64,000 bases of DNA from a virus: positions 1 through 64,000 of the IMG/VR virus record IMGVR_UViG_3300042896_000283, one strand, 5' to 3'. Of this stretch, positions 58,561-64,000 are shown in pieces (position 1 is the stretch's first letter; the number at the start of each line of letters is the position of its first letter). Both the position numbers and the translations under genes were made by a program. A model generated the notes under the pieces. The model was not told the origin of the DNA. It saw only the letters and a program-made list of their open reading frames with translations, and searched no databases.

Positions 58561-59429
58561 TATTTCAATGCTTTAATTATATCCTCACTATTAAATATAT
58601 TTCCTAGCTCTGTGTATGGACATCTAGAGATATCTTCGAATAATGGAAGTTTCTGTAAATATGCATTATCAAAGTTTAATTCTTTATCTGGAGTGTTAGC
58701 ATCTAAATTAGCATGCATATCATAACCAAACACTTTAGAACTTGTTCCTATCCAACATACAAGACTTGGTAATCCTAGAGCTGCAGCAATATGCATAGCA
58801 GATGAATCAATAAGAAGTCTTCTTTGTGCTAATGATAATAAAACAGCTATACTTCTGAATGAATCAAGAGCTCCTACTGTATCTGCATACATTGGTTGAT
58901 CCTCACGTTTGATATGTACAATTGTATAATCTTTTTTGTAATGTTGTATTACATCATTAATTACTGGAGCTGGAATATCTCTAACCCAACTATAGTTCAA
59001 TGGTTGATCTATTGGCCCACCATTAGGCTGTATAGCCATAATAGGTTTTTCTAATTGGTAGAATGGAGCAAAGTATTCCACTTCTGCTTTAGAGATAAAC
59101 AATTCAGGTAGTTCATTATTATATGGTACCTCACATAACTTACACCAGATTTCAATTAAATGTTTTGATTCTGTTAAGTAGTCTGATGTTGTATAAGGAT
59201 CTGTAATAAATACCTTTGCATCCTTACCTCCTATGTAATCTTTATATAATCCTAATGTAGTTCCATGAACTATCACCTTATTTACATTTGGATTACCAAT
59301 AAATACATCTGGGTAAGATGTAAGAACAATTACATTTGCTTTAGGGTGTTCAGTTCTAATAGCTTTTAATACAGCTGTAGATAAGATATTCTTACCTAAG
59401 CCTCCTGATATATCAAATATTATATTCAT
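58560..59429 (-). CDS. Family 9 (heptosyltransferase-like) glycosyltransferase
   Basis: Start at MNIIFDISGGLGKNI; the frame before it lies in the sulfotransferase gene. GGLGKNILSTAVLKAI and the C-terminal LLIDSSAMHIAAALGLPSLV (donor-binding, DSSAMH/AALG) are GT9 signatures. Confidence 0.8.
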   Translation of the reverse strand: MNIIFDISGGLGKNILSTAVLKAIRTEHPKANVIVLTSYPDVFIGNPNVNKVIVHGTTLGLYKDYIGGKDAKVFITDPYTTSDYLTESKHLIEIWCKLCEVPYNNELPELFISKAEVEYFAPFYQLEKPIMAIQPNGGPIDQPLNYSWVRDIPAPVINDVIQHYKKDYTIVHIKREDQPMYADTVGALDSFRSIAVLLSLAQRRLLIDSSAMHIAAALGLPSLVCWIGTSSKVFGYDMHANLDANTPDKELNFDNAYLQKLPLFEDISRCPYTELGNIFNSEDIIKALK

Positions 59430-59439
59430 AGTTGTTGGT

Positions 59440-60261
59440 TTATACGTATCCAAATTTCTTAAAGAACCAAGGATATGTGTTTTTAATTGATTGACAGTTT
59501 TCATATCCTAAGATTTCTTCAAAATCATCAGGCTTTCTTTCAAACTTAGATCTTAGTTTATGATCTCCATAGATACCATGTATAGCATCATTCTCATGTG
59601 TATGCTGTGTAACAGTTTCAAAATTGTGACCTTCATAATATGGAAGTTCCATATACTCATAAAAACGTCTCATTTCTTGTTCAGGGAAATCCATTAAGTC
59701 TTCATAACGAATAAATAATACATTCTTATCTATTCCTTGATCAAACATATCTTTTAGTCTATCCATAGATATACCAACTGGTGGTCCATCTGCCCATAGA
59801 TTAATTCTTTTTTGAAGAGTGGTACCTACTAATTGATTAGCATTTTGAATATGATTTTCTTGTGTAGGATTTTTACGAAAGTTTTTCTCCATAGAAGCAT
59901 AGACAGCACGTACATCTCTAATCATACATACCACTTTAGGAGCTATCATAAACTCACTAGCAAGATTAAAATGTATTCCCCATCCTCTATTCTTATCTAA
60001 TACATAAGGTTTATCTGTAAGGGCATTAAAATATCCATGCATTGCATTATGACAAAATCCTATAAATGCATTTTTCATTAGTTCAGCATCTTGTGCTTTA
60101 ACTTCTGATGAATGGTTATAGTTTGCTTTTGCTCCTAGAAGTAAATCTAAGAAACCTGATGTAGGTGTACAATGGAAATCTGGATTATCTGCTACAATAT
60201 TTTGCAGAAGAGTAGATCCTGCTCTAGGAAGAGAGGAGTTAAAAAAGATTCTTTTCTTCAT
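59440..60261 (-). CDS. PAPS-dependent sulfotransferase
   Basis: 273 residues. SLPRAGSTLLQNIV is the 5'-phosphosulfate loop and MIRDVRAVYASMEKN the 3'-phosphate loop. LFIRYEDLM follows. With APS kinase in the same operon it should sulfate a glycan or protein. Confidence 0.82.
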   Translation of the reverse strand: MKKRIFFNSSLPRAGSTLLQNIVADNPDFHCTPTSGFLDLLLGAKANYNHSSEVKAQDAELMKNAFIGFCHNAMHGYFNALTDKPYVLDKNRGWGIHFNLASEFMIAPKVVCMIRDVRAVYASMEKNFRKNPTQENHIQNANQLVGTTLQKRINLWADGPPVGISMDRLKDMFDQGIDKNVLFIRYEDLMDFPEQEMRRFYEYMELPYYEGHNFETVTQHTHENDAIHGIYGDHKLRSKFERKPDDFEEILGYENCQSIKNTYPWFFKKFGYV

Positions 60262-60280
60262 AATTAATTGATTTTAGTTA

Positions 60281-60288
60281 CAAAGATA
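60281..60288 (-). promoter_or_regulatory. Promoter -7 box of the sulfation operon
   Basis: TATCTTTG on the minus strand, 20 bases before the sulfotransferase start, right after the terminator of the upstream gene. No TTTG at -33. Confidence 0.5.
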
Positions 60289-60290
60289 AA

Positions 60291-60324
60291 TAAAAAAAGG
60301 ATAAGATTACTTAAAACCTTATCC
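60291..60324 (-). terminator. Intrinsic terminator
   Basis: On the minus strand GGATAAG (60324-60318) pairs with CTTATCC (60305-60299), then seven T. It ends the hepta-Thr gene upstream. Confidence 0.8.
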
Positions 60325-60350
60325 TTTTAATAAATTTATTGAAAAAATAC

Positions 60351-60674
60351 TTATGCTACAGTAGTTGTAGTAGTTGTAGTATCTTTTGCAATTTGCAATT
60401 CAGCAATCAAAGCATCAATAAGAGGTTTTAAAGCTTCATCATCTTTTACAGTGAATGAATCTTTATTTACCCATCTTACATCCTTATAACCAAAAAGGTT
60501 AATAGCATGAAAAGGAGAAATTAATGCAGGATTTTCTGCAGGTTTTTTAGCAAAGATTGCCTCTACTAAAGGAGTAACAGTAGTTAATGTATCTGTAGAT
60601 ACTTTTACTGATAACTCTTTTGAATTGATTTGGGTTTCGCCATATCCAAAGATATGAATTGTGAAATTTTCCAT
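60351..60674 (-). CDS. Hypothetical protein with hepta-Thr tail (107 aa)
   Basis: Mixed alpha/beta body (FTIHIFGYGETQINSKELSV), ending in seven Thr then VA, as in three other late proteins. Between a fibre gene and the sulfation operon. Confidence 0.65.
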   Translation of the reverse strand: MENFTIHIFGYGETQINSKELSVKVSTDTLTTVTPLVEAIFAKKPAENPALISPFHAINLFGYKDVRWVNKDSFTVKDDEALKPLIDALIAELQIAKDTTTTTTTVA

Positions 60675-60716
60675 TGTTATAAATATTTATTGAAGTTAAA
60701 AAAAAAATTATTATTA

Positions 60717-61952
60717 TTAAGGAACTATTGTTAATGTAGTTCCATTTCTCCAAACTGAACCAGAGGGTAAACCAGCACTTGATGTTGGAATGTTTTTAAT
60801 TGATAGATTATTTACAAATGTAGCACAATGTCTATCGGCAGTTATATAAGAACCAGAAATTACAACAAGTTCAAAAGAAGAAGTAGAATTATTACGACCT
60901 CCTACAATAGATGAATGACTTGTAGAAACAGAGTTGTAATAACCTCCCCCAATAAATGAGCATTGACCAGAAGCGATATTACATTGACCACCTCCTACTG
61001 TTGCGTGATATGTAGAAGCAATGTTAGATTGACCACCTCCTACTGTTGTTGCAGTACAAGAAGCAGTATTAAGAAAACCACCCCCAACTGTTGAAAATTG
61101 ATAAGAAGAAATATTATCAGAACCGCCACCTACTGTTGATTTGTTTCCAGAAGCAGTATTATATACACCGCCACTAATTGTTGCTCTACTATAACTTGCA
61201 CTGTTATAACCACCGCCCCCAACTGTTGAAGAACTATCACAAGTAGTATTTTTATAACCACCACTAATTGTTGAGAATTTACCAGAAGCAAAATTTTGAC
61301 TTCCACCACCTACTGTTGATAAATTAGAAGAAGCAGTATTTAGACAACCTCCAGATACTGTTGATAAACAACCAAGTGAAGTGTTAGATTGACCACCGCC
61401 TACCGTAGATAGACAACCAAATGTAGCGTTATTTTGACCACCACCTACTATAGAAGCATATCCAGAAGCTGTATTGCTTCCACCGCCACCTACAAAAGCT
61501 ATTCTATTAGATGCAGTATTACCTTCTCCTCCAACAATTGCCGAGTTAATACCAGAAGCTGTATTACCAACACCTCCACTTACAGTTGAAGCTTCATTAG
61601 AAGCAATATTAAAAATTCCACCTCCAATTGTTCCATAATTACCAGAACTTTCATTACAACAACCTCCTCCAATTACTGAATTAAGACCACAAGAAGTATT
61701 GCAACTTCCACCACCAATTGTAGAATAGTTACCATTTGCTTCATTAATAATACCACCACTAATTACAGCATTTAATCCACTTGCGTCATTACCACCTAAT
61801 ACAGGTTCTATACCTGTACCATTAGCATTATATTTTAATGGACTAGATGCAGCTGGAGGAGATAATGATGTTATTAATTCATCAAGATTTAACCAATGAT
61901 CATATCCTTTTTGTTTCTTTTCCCAGAATCCTGGTTTAATAAATGTAGGCAT
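60717..61952 (-). CDS. YadA-head-like tail fibre 2
   Basis: Start at MPTFIKPGFWEKK. After the anchor (shared with the collagen-like fibre: TFIKxGFWE...WLNLD) come about 22 GGGxxNxASGxxSTV repeats and a C-terminus (TFVNNLSIKNIPTSSAGLP) shared with fibre 1. It thus combines the anchor of one fibre with the head of another. Confidence 0.75.
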   Translation of the reverse strand: MPTFIKPGFWEKKQKGYDHWLNLDELITSLSPPAASSPLKYNANGTGIEPVLGGNDASGLNAVISGGIINEANGNYSTIGGGSCNTSCGLNSVIGGGCCNESSGNYGTIGGGIFNIASNEASTVSGGVGNTASGINSAIVGGEGNTASNRIAFVGGGGSNTASGYASIVGGGQNNATFGCLSTVGGGQSNTSLGCLSTVSGGCLNTASSNLSTVGGGSQNFASGKFSTISGGYKNTTCDSSSTVGGGGYNSASYSRATISGGVYNTASGNKSTVGGGSDNISSYQFSTVGGGFLNTASCTATTVGGGQSNIASTYHATVGGGQCNIASGQCSFIGGGYYNSVSTSHSSIVGGRNNSTSSFELVVISGSYITADRHCATFVNNLSIKNIPTSSAGLPSGSVWRNGTTLTIVP

Positions 61953-61991
61953 AATGTTTATATTTTTATTGAATAGCTTAACTAATGTAAG

Positions 61992-61999
61992 CAAAGTTA
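61992..61999 (-). promoter_or_regulatory. Promoter -7 box of fibre 2
   Basis: TAACTTTG on the minus strand, 40 bases before the start. No clear -33 box. Confidence 0.45.
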
Positions 62000-62060
62000 A
62001 TTATTAATTATTTAGTATGAAAGCATGTATATTAAATATCTGGTATAATATAGCTATTGA

Positions 62061-64000
62061 CTATCTTAGCCCATAATTAGATTGAACCTTTATACCAAGA
62101 TCTTTAGCAAGTGCTGGATAGAACATTGGTAAATATCCTTGCATTTGATTTGTAAAAGGAAATGTTTTCATTAGATATTTGATAACATGTGTTTTCTCAG
62201 CAGCTTCATCATCTCCTGTAAGCAATGCCCAATTCTCTTTACGGAAGTTATCCATTAATCTAGCAAAATTAGTTATTAATGCAGCCGATGGAAAGAACCC
62301 CTGAGATATAAGATCTAATCCACTAGTAGGATCATAGAAGTACATAAGCTCTCCTTTAAATTTATCTGTGGCTTTCATCATAAACTTATATTGATTTATA
62401 ACAAGTGGGTCTTCATCTTTATCTGGTGCAGCAGCTTTTAATGCAGCAATTGCTGTAAATACTATTGCTAAGAATACAACATCTACTAATTGAGATTTAA
62501 TATTTTGTCTAGCAAGATCTATGAATTCAGATTCTGTCATTTCAAGTGTCTTACCTGTTTCATTTTCATATTCATTTCTTTTCTTTTCAAACATATCTTT
62601 CATATATTCTACTCCCTTCTCATTACCAGTTAATGAATTATATAGTTTACCTAACCCTGATACAGGATTTGTAAGACTAAATTCATCTGTTAGCACTTTC
62701 ATCACCATTCTAGTTCTTCCCCATTCATAAGCATCAGAAGCAGAGTTGAATTTTAAACCACCTAAACGTACATCTACAAGTCTAGGAATCCAGTTCTTGA
62801 ACACCATGAATGATTTTCCAACTACACTCATGTTAATCATTCTAAGATCATCTTCAGATAGATTACCTAATGCATCTTTAGATACTTGTTGTACCTTTCT
62901 TCTAAGTTCTATTACAGAATCAGATTTTTGATCTATACCAGGAATAACAAACTTGTTATCAATAATCTCTCCAAGTTTTAACACTCCTTTTTCTTCAATA
63001 AGTCTTTTTACTTCTGCATCAAATTTTTCTTCATAAGCTTTTCTATCTGCTACAGATCCTTTATATTTATCTTGATACTCAGGTTGAGTTCTTAAATAAT
63101 CTCTAACATTTATTACTTTACCATCTTCTACAATTGAATTATTAAGAAAGGCATAGAAGTTTGATGTCTGTACATTTAAATCTGTTTGCTTCATTAATAT
63201 CAATAAGAAATCTTGTATACCTTCTTGTGATAGTGTATTCAAAGATAACTTTTTAGCAATTTCTCTATTATAGTTTTCTGTTAATGGTAAGAAATATTCT
63301 AATGCACCAAGCATTTTCTTTTGATCTGTACCACCAAACTTATTTGAGAAAATCATCATTTCTGCAGCTAGATAATCTTTCTTAGTAAAATATTTACCAG
63401 AGTTGATTAATGATTGAGCATTACCTCCAAAGAAGTTAGAAGAAGCAGAAAGAACATTAAATCCTAATGTTGTAATTTGAAATGTATTATTTAATTGATT
63501 AATTAATTTATTTACACTTAATTGTCTATTAGATATATCTTTTGGAAATACATCTACACCAAGTTTATTGTTTAGTGTTTCTCCCCATGTTCCCATTTTA
63601 GATAAAAGTTGATCAAATGCTTGACTATCTACAAACTTCTGTCCATAGATAATTGCTTTCATCATATCCTCTACAAGTTGAGAGTTTGCTCCTTTAGTTT
63701 CAGTATATTGTACTACACCATCTTTAATGTCAGTTTTACCAAACATAGATGTAGCTATAGACTTTTTATTTTTTTCAACAGCAACAATAGCCATCACTTG
63801 ATCTTCTATTTCACTTAAGTATTTATATCTAAGTGCAGCTTCATTATAAAATGCCATAGTTCTAAATAAATCAGTAGAAGTTTCTTGCTCTAAAGGTCTA
63901 GTAAAATATTTAGGTATCTTGTTTACAGGTTTTCCTGTATTAGGATCAATTTGTCCATATCCTATATCACCTTCATCTACAGATATATCAGTAAAGAATT
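62061..64000 (-). CDS. Very large probable virion protein, C-terminal part (runs off right edge)
   Basis: An internal Met at 63857 is not the start: the frame stays open upstream to base 64000 (for example KIPKYFTRPLEQETSTDLF before it). At least 646 residues are in view. They are helical, with one hydrophobic segment (VVFLAIVFTAIAALKAA). The C-terminus resembles giant internal or structural proteins of large Bacteroidota phages; specific function unknown. Confidence 0.65.
   Translation of the reverse strand, partial: FFTDISVDEGDIGYGQIDPNTGKPVNKIPKYFTRPLEQETSTDLFRTMAFYNEAALRYKYLSEIEDQVMAIVAVEKNKKSIATSMFGKTDIKDGVVQYTETKGANSQLVEDMMKAIIYGQKFVDSQAFDQLLSKMGTWGETLNNKLGVDVFPKDISNRQLSVNKLINQLNNTFQITTLGFNVLSASSNFFGGNAQSLINSGKYFTKKDYLAAEMMIFSNKFGGTDQKKMLGALEYFLPLTENYNREIAKKLSLNTLSQEGIQDFLLILMKQTDLNVQTSNFYAFLNNSIVEDGKVINVRDYLRTQPEYQDKYKGSVADRKAYEEKFDAEVKRLIEEKGVLKLGEIIDNKFVIPGIDQKSDSVIELRRKVQQVSKDALGNLSEDDLRMINMSVVGKSFMVFKNWIPRLVDVRLGGLKFNSASDAYEWGRTRMVMKVLTDEFSLTNPVSGLGKLYNSLTGNEKGVEYMKDMFEKKRNEYENETGKTLEMTESEFIDLARQNIKSQLVDVVFLAIVFTAIAALKAAAPDKDEDPLVINQYKFMMKATDKFKGELMYFYDPTSGLDLISQGFFPSAALITNFARLMDNFRKENWALLTGDDEAAEKTHVIKYLMKTFPFTNQMQGYLPMFYPALAKDLGIKVQSNYGLR

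Noticed and set aside
1-64000. Stop-codon reassignment as in some crAss-like phages
   Set aside because: TAG and TGA end many genes with tight ATGA or TAG spacing, and no recognised gene has in-frame stops.
1-64000. CRISPR array, insertion sequence, integrase or diversity-generating retroelement
   Set aside because: No regularly spaced repeats, transposase, integrase or reverse transcriptase seen; the repeats in the fibre genes encode beta-roll protein repeats.

Overview
The window looks like part of the genome of a large tailed phage of a Bacteroidota host, possibly related to the crAss-like phages (Crassvirales). Three things support this. The genome is AT-rich and densely packed with small genes, many joined by ATGA or TAATG overlaps. 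Promoters match the Bacteroidota form TTTG-N20-TAnnTTTG rather than TTGACA/TATAAT. The gene set includes TerL, an IHF/HU-like protein, family B DNA polymerase, DnaB-type helicase, TOPRIM primase, SF2 helicase, RecA, UDG-like protein, rIIA/rIIB and MoxR/VWA. Placement in Crassvirales is inference. TAA, TAG and TGA all end genes, so no recoding is seen.

Layout. 1-3.8 kb is leftward and late-like: the TerL N-terminus at the edge, small genes, an IHF/HU-like protein, and two homing endonucleases (HEs). 3.8-4.1 kb is a divergent control region. 3.9-47.6 kb is rightward: small early genes (4.1-9.7 kb), a MoxR ATPase gene split by a group I intron plus a VWA gene (9.7-13.4 kb), a noncoding RNA cluster with a phage tmRNA and two tRNA-like genes (13.4-14.4 kb), more small genes (14.5-19 kb), then replication, recombination and nucleotide metabolism (19-47.5 kb). 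A terminator at about 47.62 kb separates this from a leftward late block (47.6-64 kb) of basic small proteins, glycosyltransferases, YadA-like and collagen-like fibres, a lysis cassette, a sulfation/glycosylation cassette and the end of a very large probable virion protein that runs off the right edge. On a circular map the two leftward blocks could be one late region.

How the genes work together. PolB, primase, DnaB-type helicase, a possible loader, SF2 helicase, SSB candidate, Sak4-like ATPase, PD-(D/E)XK nuclease and RecA form a nearly self-sufficient replication/recombination set. dNMP kinase, MazG-like, HAD and thioredoxin proteins support nucleotide supply. Twelve HE or HNH-type genes sit between these genes. 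At two sites the start of the neighbouring essential gene survives as an abortive mini-ORF upstream of the HE.

Most notable: (1) a group I intron that cuts the Walker A motif of the MoxR ATPase exactly; (2) a phage tmRNA with an Ala-type G3-U70 acceptor stem; (3) a tRNA-Leu with a 48-nt insert in the anticodon loop at the U34^A35 position, and a second tRNA-like gene with a hairpin in its anticodon loop; (4) promoters whose TAnnTTTG box abuts the 3' arm of an inverted repeat; (5) hepta-threonine C-termini on four small late proteins beside a sulfotransferase/APS-kinase cassette. All calls come from reading the sequence; no database search was run.
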